Counted from the stretch's first letter, positions 17,905 through 27,384 are shown. The stretch: 64,000 nt of DNA from Paenibacillus sp. JQZ6Y-1 (GCF_040719145.1 NZ_JBFDUZ010000001.1:1984001-2048000); one strand, 5' to 3'. Numbers and translations are program-made. Notes: generated by a model not told the origin, from the sequence alone.

Positions 17905-18081
17905 TCAAGCATAGTATGCGTGAAGCAGTTGGTTGGTGTCATCTTGTTCTTTATCGAACAGTCCTTGATCTGCCCAGCAAGCGAGACATGTTTCTTCATC
18001 CTGACATTTGGCGGCTTCTTCACAGTTGTAACACAGGTCCATATAGTATTTTGTAAAATTCTCGGTAACGTTGGCTTTCAT
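17905..18081 (-). CDS. Small cysteine-rich protein, unknown function
   Basis: This 58-residue protein is not one I recognise. It carries five cysteines in the pattern CYNC-x6-C-x5-CLAC, which could bind zinc or an iron-sulfur cluster, and an acidic C-terminus. A perfect AAGGAG lies 9 bases before the ATG at 18081 and a terminator lies downstream, so it has the full layout of a real gene. No signal peptide or membrane segment is visible. It stands between an SDR and a lipoprotein gene with no obvious functional link. Confidence 0.65.
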   Translation of the reverse strand: MKANVTENFTKYYMDLCYNCEEAAKCQDEETCLACWADQGLFDKEQDDTNQLLHAYYA

Positions 18082-18204
18082 CTCAATCATCTCCTTGTTT
18101 TTTCTACACCTTTATCTTAACCGACAGATGCAGATAATAATGTGATTTTTTTCACAATTGAACGCAAATTTTAAATTATTTTTTATTTATTTTGTTTTGA
18201 TGAA

Positions 18205-18242
18205 AAAACCGTTGTGCAGATTGGATTCTGCACAACGGTTTT
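18205..18242 (-). terminator. Terminator after the BNR-repeat lipoprotein gene
   Basis: A perfect 16-bp stem pairs AAAACCGTTGTGCAGA (18205-18220) with TCTGCACAACGGTTTT (18227-18242) around a 6-base loop. Confidence 0.92.
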
Positions 18243-18300
18243 AGAAAAAGTCATAAAAGTCATATATGAATGCAAGCGTTCATATCAGTTGGTTATTGCA

Positions 18301-19605
18301 TCACAGTACATGCCATGTTTTACCGCCATCGGTCGTCTGCATGAGCAAGGAACGACGTTCTTCATTTTTAGAAACGAGCAGCCAGCCTACTTCTTTGGAG
18401 AAGAATTGCAGCTTGGATAGCTCTGGGTAATTTACTAGCGTCTTTTTGAGTGTTGCATCCTGAGGCAATGCGTTCCATGTTTTGCCCTGATTTTGTGAGC
18501 GATACACGATTCCGTTCACGATGGACCAGCCCGTCGTTTCATTGAGGAACGTCGGTCCCATCGCCTGATTGATACCAGTTTGCGACTTCAATTGAAAAGG
18601 CGTCACATCCCAAGTTTTACCGCCATCGGTTGTAAAATAACCCATGTAATGCGTCGCATTGTTGCTGACACAACCAATATTCATCCAGCCCTTTGTTTTG
18701 CTAGTGCCAAAAAATTGCGGCTTGCTGGTAGTCAGTGTCGTACATGCCTTCACTTCCTGCGGTACCAATTCCTTGCCCTGCACCCATGATTCGCCGCCAT
18801 CCGACGTTGTATATAGATGCGGTTGTCCATTATCCTCCAACGTGACAAACCCATTCTTTGCATTTCGGAAGGACATCCCAACCAGCGTACCATTTTGCGG
18901 GATTGCATGCGTAGTAGCATTCGCAGTGGAGATCGAGCCGGTGTTTTGCATCATCTTTTTCCAGTTCATGCCGCCGTCATTGGTACGATATAGCGCCTTC
19001 TCCTGATTGTTGCCGTTCGTTTCGTCGGATGTCATCACCCAGCCTGTTTTTTCATCGATAAAATAAATGCCAAGGATGGCTTCATCATTGTTGAACGTTT
19101 TGACATTCCAATTTTGTCCGCCATCTGTCGTATGCAGAATAAGCGTCTGTCCCACACCATTGGCATTGCGCGCCACCCAGCCATTTTTCTGATTCAGGAA
19201 AAAGATCCCGCTACCATACGCGGGAGATTCGGAAAATGTTACCGTTGGTGCTGGTGATACATTGTCCCAGATTTTTCCGTTATCCTGTGTGACATAGATA
19301 CGCAGTTCATTACGCGTAATCCCCCATGCCAAACCAGCCTTCGCACTAAGCAGCTGGAAATCGGTTAGCCTCGTCTGAATGCGGTAGCCTTCTTCTTGCG
19401 TCTTGTTGTCTCCGCCTTTATTTATATTGGAATCCGTTGTTTTTTTGAGTGTAATTGTTTGTCCCTGATCTTCCTTTGACTGCTGAAGCTGTTGTCGGAC
19501 CGATTCACTGACGGGAGCGATGTCCCCACCGGTTGACGTACAAGCTGACAGAAGAAGGATCATGGAGATTCCGGTTAGAAGCGATTTGGCAATACTCCAC
19601 TTCAT
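18301..19605 (-). CDS. Secreted lipoprotein with BNR / Ycf48-like repeats
   Basis: The 434-residue protein has a lipoprotein signal (MKWSIAKSLLTGISMILLLSAC, Cys22) and a beta-propeller made of repeated Asp-box motifs: TTDGGQNWN, RTNDGGMNWKK, TTSDGGESWV, TTDGGKTWDV, NQGKTWNA and TTDGGKTWHV. Such sialidase-like or Ycf48/HCF136-like propellers are usually protein- or glycan-binding scaffolds. No sialidase active-site arginine triad can be assigned, so enzymatic function is not claimed. The start at 19605 has GGAAGGAGA 9 bases upstream. It is monocistronic and closed by a strong terminator. Confidence 0.85.
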   Translation of the reverse strand: MKWSIAKSLLTGISMILLLSACTSTGGDIAPVSESVRQQLQQSKEDQGQTITLKKTTDSNINKGGDNKTQEEGYRIQTRLTDFQLLSAKAGLAWGITRNELRIYVTQDNGKIWDNVSPAPTVTFSESPAYGSGIFFLNQKNGWVARNANGVGQTLILHTTDGGQNWNVKTFNNDEAILGIYFIDEKTGWVMTSDETNGNNQEKALYRTNDGGMNWKKMMQNTGSISTANATTHAIPQNGTLVGMSFRNAKNGFVTLEDNGQPHLYTTSDGGESWVQGKELVPQEVKACTTLTTSKPQFFGTSKTKGWMNIGCVSNNATHYMGYFTTDGGKTWDVTPFQLKSQTGINQAMGPTFLNETTGWSIVNGIVYRSQNQGKTWNALPQDATLKKTLVNYPELSKLQFFSKEVGWLLVSKNEERRSLLMQTTDGGKTWHVL

Positions 19606-19781
19606 TTGGTAGTTCTCCTTCCACACACTTGCCCTAAGCCAAGATATTCATTGATCACAACTTATATTAGAGTAAACTATATTTTTGATAGGTGGTTTAC
19701 AGAAAAGTTACAAGCCATTACAGTTTCAAGTCTTTTCGATACGTTTTTACAGTTTTTTGGGTAAAGGACAGAGAAGTCCTT

Positions 19782-19810
19782 TTTACATTGGCGTGTCTTT
19801 CCGCTACAAT
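19782..19810 (+). promoter_or_regulatory. Sigma-A promoter of ldh
   Basis: TTTACA (19782-19787) and TACAAT (19805-19810) are 17 bp apart. A small AAAGGAC/GTCCTTT hairpin (about 19764-19783) lies directly upstream. I see no clear Rex operator. Confidence 0.65.
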
Positions 19811-19853
19811 AGTAGCGAATCTGTAACACAAAATGAGAAGGAGATGATAATTT

Positions 19854-20783
19854 ATGCCTGAATCCGTATCCAAACCTCACCGTGTTGTTGTCATCGGTAC
19901 AGGTGCCGTTGGCGCCACTACCGCGTATACGCTGCTATTGCGTAATCGAATGTCCGAGCTTGTCTTCATTGATGCCAATAAAGACCGTGCTCTTGGCGAA
20001 GCACTTGATATGAACCATGGACTGCCTTTTGTGGGCGGCGTCAAACTATGGGCCGGCGATTACTCCGATTGCAAGGACGCCGATATTATTATCATCGCTG
20101 CAGGTTCTAACCAGCGACCGGGTGAAACCCGGATTGATCTATTAAACCGCAATGCCGCCATCTTTGACGACATTATCAAAAATATTACCCAGTATAACAA
20201 CCATGGTATTTTGCTGGTCGCCACCAACCCGGTGGACATTCTGACCTATGTATCATGGAAAAAGAGCGGCTGGCCTGCAAACCGCGTGATCGGCTCCGGT
20301 ACCTTGCTCGACAGCGCCCGCTTCCGTTACCTGATCGGTAAGCACAAGGAAATCGATCCGCGCAGCATTCATGCCCATATTATTGGCGAGCATGGCGATT
20401 CCGAGCTGCCGGTATGGAGCCTTGCAAACGTAGCTGGGGCCAATATCGACTTTGAGCAAGCAGAACGCGACGAGATCTTTAACAGCACCAAAAATGCCGC
20501 CTACGAGATTATCAATGCCAAAGGCTCTACCTCGTACGCGATTGCACTTGCGCTGGATCGGATCGTTGCAGCGATTCTGCAAAACGAGCATGCTGTTCTT
20601 AACGTATCTTCCCTGCTGGACAACTACCACGGCATCTCCGACGTCTATCTCGGCGTACCATCCATTGTCGGTCGCGAAGGTATCCGTGAGAAGCTGCAAG
20701 TTCCGCTGAATGCACAGGAAGAAGAACTGCTACGCGCTTCGGCACAGAAGCTGAAGGATCAGATTGCGCAATTGAATATTTAA
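19854..20783 (+). CDS. ldh: L-lactate dehydrogenase
   Basis: The 309-residue enzyme reduces pyruvate to L-lactate with NADH. It shows the Rossmann motif VIGTGAVGATTAYTLL, the LVATNPVDILTYV stretch, and the active-site IGEHGDSELPVWS with catalytic His near residue 180. The preceding VIGSGTLLDSARFRYLIG gives the substrate-binding arginine. The loop GSNQRPGETRIDLLNRN indicates lactate rather than malate specificity, since Gln precedes the Arg. GAAGGAG lies 11 bases before the ATG. It is transcribed alone from a clear sigma-A promoter and gives redox balance when oxygen is limiting. Confidence 0.95.
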   Translation: MPESVSKPHRVVVIGTGAVGATTAYTLLLRNRMSELVFIDANKDRALGEALDMNHGLPFVGGVKLWAGDYSDCKDADIIIIAAGSNQRPGETRIDLLNRNAAIFDDIIKNITQYNNHGILLVATNPVDILTYVSWKKSGWPANRVIGSGTLLDSARFRYLIGKHKEIDPRSIHAHIIGEHGDSELPVWSLANVAGANIDFEQAERDEIFNSTKNAAYEIINAKGSTSYAIALALDRIVAAILQNEHAVLNVSSLLDNYHGISDVYLGVPSIVGREGIREKLQVPLNAQEEELLRASAQKLKDQIAQLNI

Positions 20784-21151
20784 AGAAATCGGTATGTGTA
20801 TAACAGTATAATAATGAACAAATGGGGGCAGCATAATGCTCCCGTTTTCCTTATGTCAAGTAATATCCTTTGTATAGTTTCGTACATGATGTACTGTTTT
20901 GTCAATGAAGGCGTTTACATTATTGCATCCTATCCCCACTTTGAATACAGAGACAGTCGTAACGTATGATAACGAATCGTCCTCATTTTTATTTAAAGCT
21001 TCCACTACAAAGGCAAAGCAGCCAACTCATATGGAACAGACGAAGATATTGCTGTAGGTGAATGACGTAAATCTTTGACATGATAGAAATAACGTCGAAA
21101 AAAGCATCCAAGTTAACTTGGATGCTTTTTCGTTATATTCCATGTATCTGC
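20784..21151. other. Intergenic stretch between ldh and the DUF3900 gene
   Basis: It holds a weak GC hairpin with a T run just past ldh (about 20824-20850) and the strong terminator at 21099. No gene is evident. Confidence 0.5.
21099..21130 (-). terminator. Perfect 32-nt palindromic terminator
   Basis: AAAAAGCATCCAAGTT is followed directly by its complement AACTTGGATGCTTTTT. The hairpin sits 21 bases past the DUF3900 gene and has A/T tracts for both directions. Confidence 0.85.
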
Positions 21152-22252
21152 TCAATACGGCATGTCATCATCCGGCTCAGACGGACGATTCGCTTTCTCA
21201 ATCAACTGCTGTGCGAGATTCTCAAAGCTGTCCGGTTGCAGCAATTCAACCGGCGAGAAGCCTTTTTCAAATGTAAACGACTCGCCTTCGATGACCATTG
21301 CATAATGATCACCCAGCTTGGCGATATGCATACGGAAGCCAAAATCCGCCAGCAGCCCCTTCACGCTCGTATCGCCCAGCTTCACCCGAATCTCAATCTC
21401 CGGCTTGATCTCGACGATGCGCTCAGCGGCTTCGATCACCTGCTGCGGCTCCCATTTCTCCTGCAAATCGCGCTTGTCACTAGCTGCCCATAACTCTAAA
21501 TCCTGTTCCTCACGCTGACGCTCCACATTCCCAGCATCAGGCCACTTTTCTTCTACGTACGTCTGCACATAATCCATTACACGCTCGTTGACGATCTCAG
21601 GAATAGACTGCTCATACGTCACGAATTTCAAAAAGTCTTCAAAATAACGCGCATGGGACGACTGATGCACCTTCAGCTCCCACTCTTCAATCATGCCCTC
21701 TTCCGGCATATGCGGGTACTGGATCGATTTCATATTGCGCGCACTAATCGCCATTTCCACTTCGCTGATCAGACTGCGCTCGTCAGAAATGCGAGCGATT
21801 TGCTTTTCAAAATCGCATTTCATAACAAATACAAATGGATCATCCAGATGCGTATCCAGCTTGACCTGCGAGACGATGAGCGCACCGCCGCGTACCGAGC
21901 TAGTATCCAGATAGCTGCGTACCAGATCATCGCAGGCATTTTTGAAATCGTCTTTGTTATCGACCGTACGTAAACGGGCAAATAAGTTAAAATTGGGATT
22001 ACTGGTCAATTCATGTCCCGGTTCAACTAGGAATGTTGCCACTTTGGTTGGCGGCTGCTCGCTGGACGGATTCTTTTCCACTTTACGTTTGGCAGTACGG
22101 GTGAACTCTGCATGCAAAAAGTTCTTAATCTGGCTTAGCTCATATTCGTCCTCGTCCAGTGTTTGATAATGCTTATAATTTTTGGAGGTCTGGCCTTCCT
22201 TGCCCTCGACCTGTAATACGAAAAATGATAAAAATTGAACGCTAAATCGCAT
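21152..22252 (-). CDS. DUF3900-family protein, unknown function
   Basis: The 366-residue protein resembles the DUF3900 family of Bacillales: LSFFVLQVEGKEGQTSKNYK, VRGGALIVSQVKLD, FVFVMKCDFEKQIARI, MKSIQYPHMPEEGM, SSHARYFEDFLKFV and a C-terminal FTFEKGFSPVELLQPD. Assignment is from recall of these blocks. The family has no known function; broad conservation and the lack of signal peptide or membrane helices suggest a cytoplasmic role. The ATG at 22252 has AAAGGAGC 6 bases upstream. It stands alone with a perfect-palindrome terminator. Confidence 0.75.
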   Translation of the reverse strand: MRFSVQFLSFFVLQVEGKEGQTSKNYKHYQTLDEDEYELSQIKNFLHAEFTRTAKRKVEKNPSSEQPPTKVATFLVEPGHELTSNPNFNLFARLRTVDNKDDFKNACDDLVRSYLDTSSVRGGALIVSQVKLDTHLDDPFVFVMKCDFEKQIARISDERSLISEVEMAISARNMKSIQYPHMPEEGMIEEWELKVHQSSHARYFEDFLKFVTYEQSIPEIVNERVMDYVQTYVEEKWPDAGNVERQREEQDLELWAASDKRDLQEKWEPQQVIEAAERIVEIKPEIEIRVKLGDTSVKGLLADFGFRMHIAKLGDHYAMVIEGESFTFEKGFSPVELLQPDSFENLAQQLIEKANRPSEPDDDMPY

Positions 22253-22588
22253 GATCTGCTCCTTTATACCATAATATGCCGATGCTCATTGAACGTGCGG
22301 ATGTCGGTTCCGTATCCATATTTCAGACACTGCCGAATCAATAGCTACGTTCTCCACTATACTTGAAATTGAAGGCGAACGTAAGTTTTAATTTTGAAGA
22401 TAGACCGAATGAAGCGGTATAATAAAACAGGCATATCATTACATTACAGGTATTCGATACTTTCGATAAGTATGGTATAAAATGCTGTGGCAACATTAGA
22501 CCACATCCGTTCACTATATGCCCTGCTAAAGCAGCAATTATCACTACTGCTTCGTTATATTGGATACACTCACTGGAGGATACATACG
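22253..22588. other. Divergent intergenic region
   Basis: It separates the DUF3900 and LRR genes and must hold both promoters; none was clear enough to place. No additional gene is supported. Confidence 0.4.
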
Positions 22589-23440
22589 ATGAAACTTGAT
22601 CTTGCACACCGTCAATTACATACCATGCCAGAGTTGGAAGCGGATCCTCTCAACATTACGGATCTCAACCTGTTTGACAATGAATTAAGCGAAATTCCCC
22701 ATGTTGCTTTTGATATGCACAATCTAACAATTCTCAATGTATCGGTCAACCGTCTCACTCATATTTCAGAACGTATTGGCGAATTGACCAATTTGAGCAT
22801 GATTGATCTAGGACATAATCAGATTAAACATGTACCGGATGCGCTGTATACACTATCCAATCTGTCAGACTATCTGTATCTGCATAACAATCACATGGAG
22901 CAGTTGGATAATCGTATAGGGGATTTTCCACGGCTTCGCTATTTAAACATTAGTGATAATGCACTACTACAGCTACCGGATGGGATTGGTAAGCTTGGCG
23001 CTATGGTGGAACTTCGCTGTATGAATAACAAGCTTACTTCCTTGCCAGACGCACTCAATGGTCTGCGCAGTATTCGAGAATTGCATTTCCGCAACAATCA
23101 TTTGGTAGCATTGCCTGATATGTTCGACTCGTTGTCTACCCTGCGCGTGCTTGATCTGGAAAGTAACCGTCTAACCGCTATACCAGACAGTATCGGTCAT
23201 TGTCGACAATTGCGTCGGCTGAATCTGCGACACAATGAGCTAACCACACTGCCAGAGCACATCATTGGCTGTCATTCCTTGCTAGAATTGGATTTACGCA
23301 GTAATCTTCTGACTTCCTTACCGGAATCATTACGCGAGTTAAAAGGGCTAGAACGACTAGACTTGCGCTGGAATCATGAACTGCAATATCCAGATTGGTT
23401 GGAGGACATGGAAGCCAATGGATGTACTGTATATCGCTAA
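22589..23440 (+). CDS. Leucine-rich repeat protein
   Basis: The 283-residue protein is almost entirely leucine-rich repeats, about ten units of 22-23 residues with the consensus LxxLxLxxNxLxxLPxxIGxL (for example LRVLDLESNRLTAIPDSIG and LRRLNLRHNELTTLPEHI). It begins MKLDLAHRQLHTMPEL and shows no signal peptide or anchor, so it is probably a cytoplasmic binding scaffold. The start at 22589 has CTGGAGGA 9 bases upstream; the frame is open to 22487 but without a site. No linked enzyme domain or neighbour suggests a partner. Confidence 0.88.
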   Translation: MKLDLAHRQLHTMPELEADPLNITDLNLFDNELSEIPHVAFDMHNLTILNVSVNRLTHISERIGELTNLSMIDLGHNQIKHVPDALYTLSNLSDYLYLHNNHMEQLDNRIGDFPRLRYLNISDNALLQLPDGIGKLGAMVELRCMNNKLTSLPDALNGLRSIRELHFRNNHLVALPDMFDSLSTLRVLDLESNRLTAIPDSIGHCRQLRRLNLRHNELTTLPEHIIGCHSLLELDLRSNLLTSLPESLRELKGLERLDLRWNHELQYPDWLEDMEANGCTVYR

Positions 23441-23533
23441 TCCAGCAGTATGACATGCAATATACAAGTTGTGGACAGTATACTTTTATTACATGTACTA
23501 TTTTCTTGTGAAAACGAATAACGTTCAAAACAA

Positions 23534-23573
23534 AGAGGAAGCAACGTGCACCTACGGCACATTTGCTTCCTCT
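23534..23573 (+). terminator. Hairpin terminator candidate after the LRR gene
   Basis: AGAGGAAGCAA (23534-23544) pairs with TTGCTTCCTCT (23563-23573). The downstream strand runs into the heptamer repeat, not a plain T run. Confidence 0.55.
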
Positions 23574-23622
23574 TCTGCTCTCTGCTCTCTGCTCTCTGCT
23601 CTCTGCTCTCTGCTCTCTGCTC
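23574..23622. repeat. Seven perfect copies of the heptamer TCTGCTC
   Basis: Seven head-to-tail TCTGCTC units fill 49 bases directly after the hairpin at 23534-23573. It lies between two genes, so slippage would not shift a reading frame of a supported gene. Confidence 0.97.
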
Positions 23623-23675
23623 AACGATTATCATGCAAGGACTTGCCCCGGGATACGTTCATTTGCATCGCTTGC

Positions 23676-24650
23676 TTATATCTCATTCATCTGCTTGAGC
23701 TTTTTCCTAGATACGCCCGGCTGTCGTGCAGATAGTATGGCGTTAACGACAACTCCGCTCACCACTAGCACCATACCGACCCACATACCTACCGACGTTA
23801 GCATAATGCCGAGTAGAATCCATTCTCCCAGTAATGTAAATACTACTTCCAGCGCCTGTGTCGCTTCTACTGCTGCCAATTGTGCAGGGTGGTTGCGTGC
23901 CTGATCCGTAGCGCCGAAGAACAATACCGTGGCGATCACTCCAGAAAAGAGTGCCACTAGAAAGGATTGACCGATTTGTCCCGACGAAGGTCCTCCCTGC
24001 TGTATCCAGCCGAATACCGACAAGATGATCCAAAAAGGTAAACTAGCGATGCTCATACCGAGCGTACGCTGAAACGCATTCAAGCGCCCATCACACACCT
24101 GCATCATTTTACGATTACCAAGCGGGTAAGCAAAAGCCGCAACAACGATCAGCACCAGTGCCTGCCAACTCGCTCCTCCCTCTTGTGCTTGTTCCAGCTG
24201 CATCAGCCCGATACCGATCAGCATAATGATTGAAATCAGAAACGCGCTACGCGGAATACGTCCACGCCGCCGCACTGGTCCGTCTGCACTTGGGTAAACG
24301 AAAAAAAATAATGGCGATAGTAGCATACCTGCCACTATCGTTAGCTGAAAGCCTGCCGCTGTTAGCCAAGCGGGAGCATACACAGCGGAAGCGCATAAAG
24401 GGGCGTAAAACAGCCCAAAGCCTACTGTACTCCACAGCAGCCACTGCCATGGCTGGCGCTTCATCTCCTGCCATACTGGAGTCAACTGACGACGCATCAA
24501 CACCAATATCCCCAGAAGCGGCACCATAAAAAAGTAACGCAAGGAACCGCTCCATACCCAATATCCACCGCCCACCTCCATCAACCGATTCAGCACAAAG
24601 CTGGAAGCGAAAAAGAACGCAGCGGCAACACCAATCCAAACTGCTCTCAT
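23676..24650 (-). CDS. DMT/EamA-type multidrug efflux transporter family protein
   Basis: The 324-residue protein has about ten hydrophobic helices, beginning MRAVWIGVAAAFFFASSFVLNRLMEVGG. It resembles the multidrug-resistance efflux family of the drug/metabolite transporter superfamily (WVWSGSLRYFFMVPLLGILVLMRRQ; late conserved FFGATDQARNHPAQLAAVEATQ). Its substrate is unknown. The ATG at 24650 overlaps the stop of the upstream GntR gene (ATGA) and has GGAGG 7 bases upstream. The pair is one transcription unit, so the GntR protein probably controls the exporter. Confidence 0.85.
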   Translation of the reverse strand: MRAVWIGVAAAFFFASSFVLNRLMEVGGGYWVWSGSLRYFFMVPLLGILVLMRRQLTPVWQEMKRQPWQWLLWSTVGFGLFYAPLCASAVYAPAWLTAAGFQLTIVAGMLLSPLFFFVYPSADGPVRRRGRIPRSAFLISIIMLIGIGLMQLEQAQEGGASWQALVLIVVAAFAYPLGNRKMMQVCDGRLNAFQRTLGMSIASLPFWIILSVFGWIQQGGPSSGQIGQSFLVALFSGVIATVLFFGATDQARNHPAQLAAVEATQALEVVFTLLGEWILLGIMLTSVGMWVGMVLVVSGVVVNAILSARQPGVSRKKLKQMNEI

Positions 24651-25471
24651 GATGAACCTCCATTCGGATTTGCATGATGCTGTTCGTTTAGCCATTGACC
24701 CAAACTGAGCCAATTCTGCTCCATAAGCTCCGCCGCCTGCTGCGCTTTCCCTTCGCGACATGCCTCTATAATGCGCTTATGATCTTCTGGCGACTGGGTA
24801 CGATCAATCTGGCTGAATTTTGCCAATTCCAGACGACGGATTTTGGACATAACGATTTGCAACGAAGAAGCGATCTCTGGATTGCCTGCCACCTCAATAA
24901 ACACCTGATGAAAACGGTCATCTGCCTCTACCGCCTTCTCTGCGTCCTGCTGCTGCAAAGCCATGATCAACTGCTCATTCGCAGCCTCCATGTCACTATA
25001 ATGCGAATCCAGCAATTGTGGAGTCGCTAATCGTGTAGCCAATGCGTGCAAAGCTGCCGCTACTGGAAAAGCATATGCTGCTGCCTGTTCATTTAGCGGT
25101 GTAATGCGCGTAACTGCACCCGGAAAGGATTCAACCAACCCTTCATCCTCTAGCCGTTTCAGCGCCTCTCTCACTGGTGTCCGACTTACCCCAAATTGAG
25201 CAGCCAGTTCAGAGTCATTCAGCTTCTGCTCTGGCGGCAATTCCAAGGAAAGGATATGTTGCTTGAGTGTCTGATAAATCTGATCTCGCAAGGATAAACG
25301 ATTGATTTTTTGAATATTCGATGTAGAGATGCTTGGCTTGGAGGTATGGGATTGAGCTGCACGTGTTTCTGACGAACGACGAGTAGAAGAAGGTTGAGAT
25401 GATTCATTATATGTATTCATAAAACCAATATATTGCATATTGATTGCAGTGACAATATGGTTGAAACTCAT
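24647..25471 (-). CDS. GntR-family regulator with FCD domain
   Basis: The 274-residue regulator has a Ser/Thr-rich N-terminal extension (about 55 residues). A winged helix follows (LRDQIYQTLKQHILSLELPPEQKLNDSELAAQFGVSRTPVREALKRLEDEGLV), then an all-helical FCD effector domain. Several starts are possible: ATG at 25471, 25438 or 25420. None has a good ribosome site, and the core family would begin near residue 55, so the true N-terminus is uncertain. It overlaps the DMT transporter gene by four bases and likely regulates it. The effector is probably a small carboxylate or amino acid, as in other FCD members. Confidence 0.88.
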   Translation of the reverse strand: MSFNHIVTAINMQYIGFMNTYNESSQPSSTRRSSETRAAQSHTSKPSISTSNIQKINRLSLRDQIYQTLKQHILSLELPPEQKLNDSELAAQFGVSRTPVREALKRLEDEGLVESFPGAVTRITPLNEQAAAYAFPVAAALHALATRLATPQLLDSHYSDMEAANEQLIMALQQQDAEKAVEADDRFHQVFIEVAGNPEIASSLQIVMSKIRRLELAKFSQIDRTQSPEDHKRIIEACREGKAQQAAELMEQNWLSLGQWLNEQHHANPNGGSS

Positions 25472-25546
25472 TTTGTAAATAAAATCTTCCCTGCCTCAAG
25501 CTATTTAACATGACATAACCGATTTATTAAACAAAATACAATAAAA

Positions 25547-25581
25547 AAACCTCCCCACCGCTATCGACGATGGAGAGGTTT
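25547..25581 (-). terminator. Terminator after the yfnA-like gene
   Basis: AAACCTCCCCA (25547-25557) pairs with TGGAGAGGTTT (25571-25581) with one mismatch; a T run follows on the minus strand. Confidence 0.75.
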
Positions 25582-25593
25582 GAGAATTAATAA

Positions 25594-26991
25594 TTAACGA
25601 CGAGTGCCATTCAACAGACTGTGACGACGACCGTAGGAGAAGTACACAATCAGACCGATAACTAGCCAGATAAAGAATGTGACCCATGTTAAAGCCTGCA
25701 ATTGCAGCATCAGATACACACAACCAACCGCACTCAGAATCGGAATAACTGGAACCCAAGGTACGCGGAATCCTCTTTGCAGATCAGGCTGTGTACGACG
25801 TAATACGATTACACCGATACTAACTACTGTAAAGGCAAACAGGGTACCGATATTCGTCAATTCCGCCAGACTGCCCAGTGGAATGAAACCGGCGAAGAAT
25901 GCAATCACTACGCTGGCAACCCATGTGCCGACAGCAGGGGTTTGGCTTTTGCCGCTAATTTTGGAGAAGACTGGCGACAGCAAACCGTCACGGGACATGG
26001 AGTACAGCAGACGAGATTGTCCATACATCATAACGAGCAGAACGGTTGTAATCCCTGTGATCGCACCAAGCGATACGATCCAAGCAATGCCATTCATTTG
26101 AACATATTGCAATGCAAAAGCAACAGGATCACTTACATTCAGCATGCTGTAAGGCACGATACCTGTAAGGATCAGGGACACGACGATATACAGCACTGTA
26201 CAGATCGCCAGAGAAGCAATGATACCGATTGGGAGATCGCGCTGTGGACGTTTTACTTCTTCCGCAGCTGTTGAAACGGCATCAAAACCAATGTAAGCAA
26301 AGAATACAGTTGCCGCACCTGCGGTTACACCACTGAAACCGAACGGCAGGAACGGTGTCCAGTTAGCAGGCTGTACGTAAAATACACCTACCGCGATAAA
26401 GATCAGCACGACGATCAGCTTGATTGCAACCATAACACCATTGGCGCGTGTTGCTTCTTTGATACCACGCGTCAGCAGCAATGCGATAATTAAAGTGATC
26501 GCTGAAGCCGTAATATCAAAATATGTCCCCTTTTCAGGATTAAAGGCACTGGTCAGTGCGGTCGGCAGATGTACACCGAAGCCCGCGAGTAAGCTCTGGA
26601 AATATCCTGACCAGCCGCTTGCTACCGCAGCACTGGCAAAGCCATATTCCAGAATCAAATCCCAGCCTAGAATCCAAGCGATAATCTCGCCGAAGGTAGT
26701 ATAGCTGTAAGTATACGCACTACCCGATGCAGGCACCGAGGAAGCAAATTCCGAATAACATAGGGCGGCAAATGCGCACACCAGCCCTGCAAGCAGGAAG
26801 GAAAGCACAAGCCCCGGTCCAGCATATTTGGCAGCTGCCACACCGGTTAATACGAAGATCCCCGTACCGATAATGGCGCCTACACCGAGTGTAGTCAGGT
26901 CAAGCGGGCCCAGTACGCGTTTCAGATTGCCTTCGGATGGGACAATCGGTTTGCGTCTGAATAATGATTGTTCGCGTTTGAGATTGCTCAT
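25594..26991 (-). CDS. yfnA: APC-family amino acid permease, YfnA-like
   Basis: The 465-residue permease has twelve predicted membrane helices and matches B. subtilis YfnA along its length. Matching blocks are LGVGAIIGTGIFVLTGVAAAK in helix 1, ALCYSEFASSVPASGSAYTYSYTTFGE, the ATVFFAYIGFDAVSTAAEEV stretch of helix 6, and YGQSRLLYSMSRDGLL. It belongs to the cationic-amino-acid-transporter branch of the APC superfamily. The exact substrate is not deducible. The start at 26991 has GAAAGGA 9 bases upstream. It is monocistronic. Confidence 0.93.
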   Translation of the reverse strand: MSNLKREQSLFRRKPIVPSEGNLKRVLGPLDLTTLGVGAIIGTGIFVLTGVAAAKYAGPGLVLSFLLAGLVCAFAALCYSEFASSVPASGSAYTYSYTTFGEIIAWILGWDLILEYGFASAAVASGWSGYFQSLLAGFGVHLPTALTSAFNPEKGTYFDITASAITLIIALLLTRGIKEATRANGVMVAIKLIVVLIFIAVGVFYVQPANWTPFLPFGFSGVTAGAATVFFAYIGFDAVSTAAEEVKRPQRDLPIGIIASLAICTVLYIVVSLILTGIVPYSMLNVSDPVAFALQYVQMNGIAWIVSLGAITGITTVLLVMMYGQSRLLYSMSRDGLLSPVFSKISGKSQTPAVGTWVASVVIAFFAGFIPLGSLAELTNIGTLFAFTVVSIGVIVLRRTQPDLQRGFRVPWVPVIPILSAVGCVYLMLQLQALTWVTFFIWLVIGLIVYFSYGRRHSLLNGTRR

Positions 26992-27384
26992 ACAACAAAT
27001 CCTTTCTTCCTGTAAGGTATAGTTACATTATGGACTAATATTAAACGACACCTATAAAAAACTACATAATACTACACTGTGGCGCGTTAAATTATCATAA
27101 TCTTTTTTTCAGAGTGATACAAAATCTTCCACATCTGACGTATTCCATATGGACAATTCCACAATAATTGAATCAAAATTGTATATTTTAAACAAACGAC
27201 TGTAAAAAAACGGTATATGGGACCTCAGTTTCTGCAAATGTTCATTTTGTTCATAAAATAAACTGCAACCGTCATGTAAGCAAATCTACATTCTTCCATT
27301 CAGATGTCTTCCTATATGAACCGATTGATTTTAGATACAAAAACACGCCTGTAGAAGAACAGGCGTGTTGCAGTGGGAGTGGAA
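26992..27384. other. AT-rich intergenic stretch
   Basis: It is upstream of the permease gene and downstream of the pectate lyase gene. Only the terminator at 27342 is recognised; the permease promoter was not placed. Confidence 0.5.
27342..27369 (-). terminator. Terminator after the pectate lyase gene
   Basis: AACACGCCTGT (27342-27352) pairs with ACAGGCGTGTT (27359-27369) around six bases, with a T run on the minus strand. Confidence 0.88.

Noticed and set aside
19606-19853. Rex operator at the ldh promoter
   Set aside because: No sequence close to TTGTGAAATATTTCACAA was found.
23262-23634. Minus-strand frames encoding EQRAESR repeats
   Set aside because: They are produced by translating the TCTGCTC heptamer array; there is no start signal or homology, and they overlap the LRR gene.
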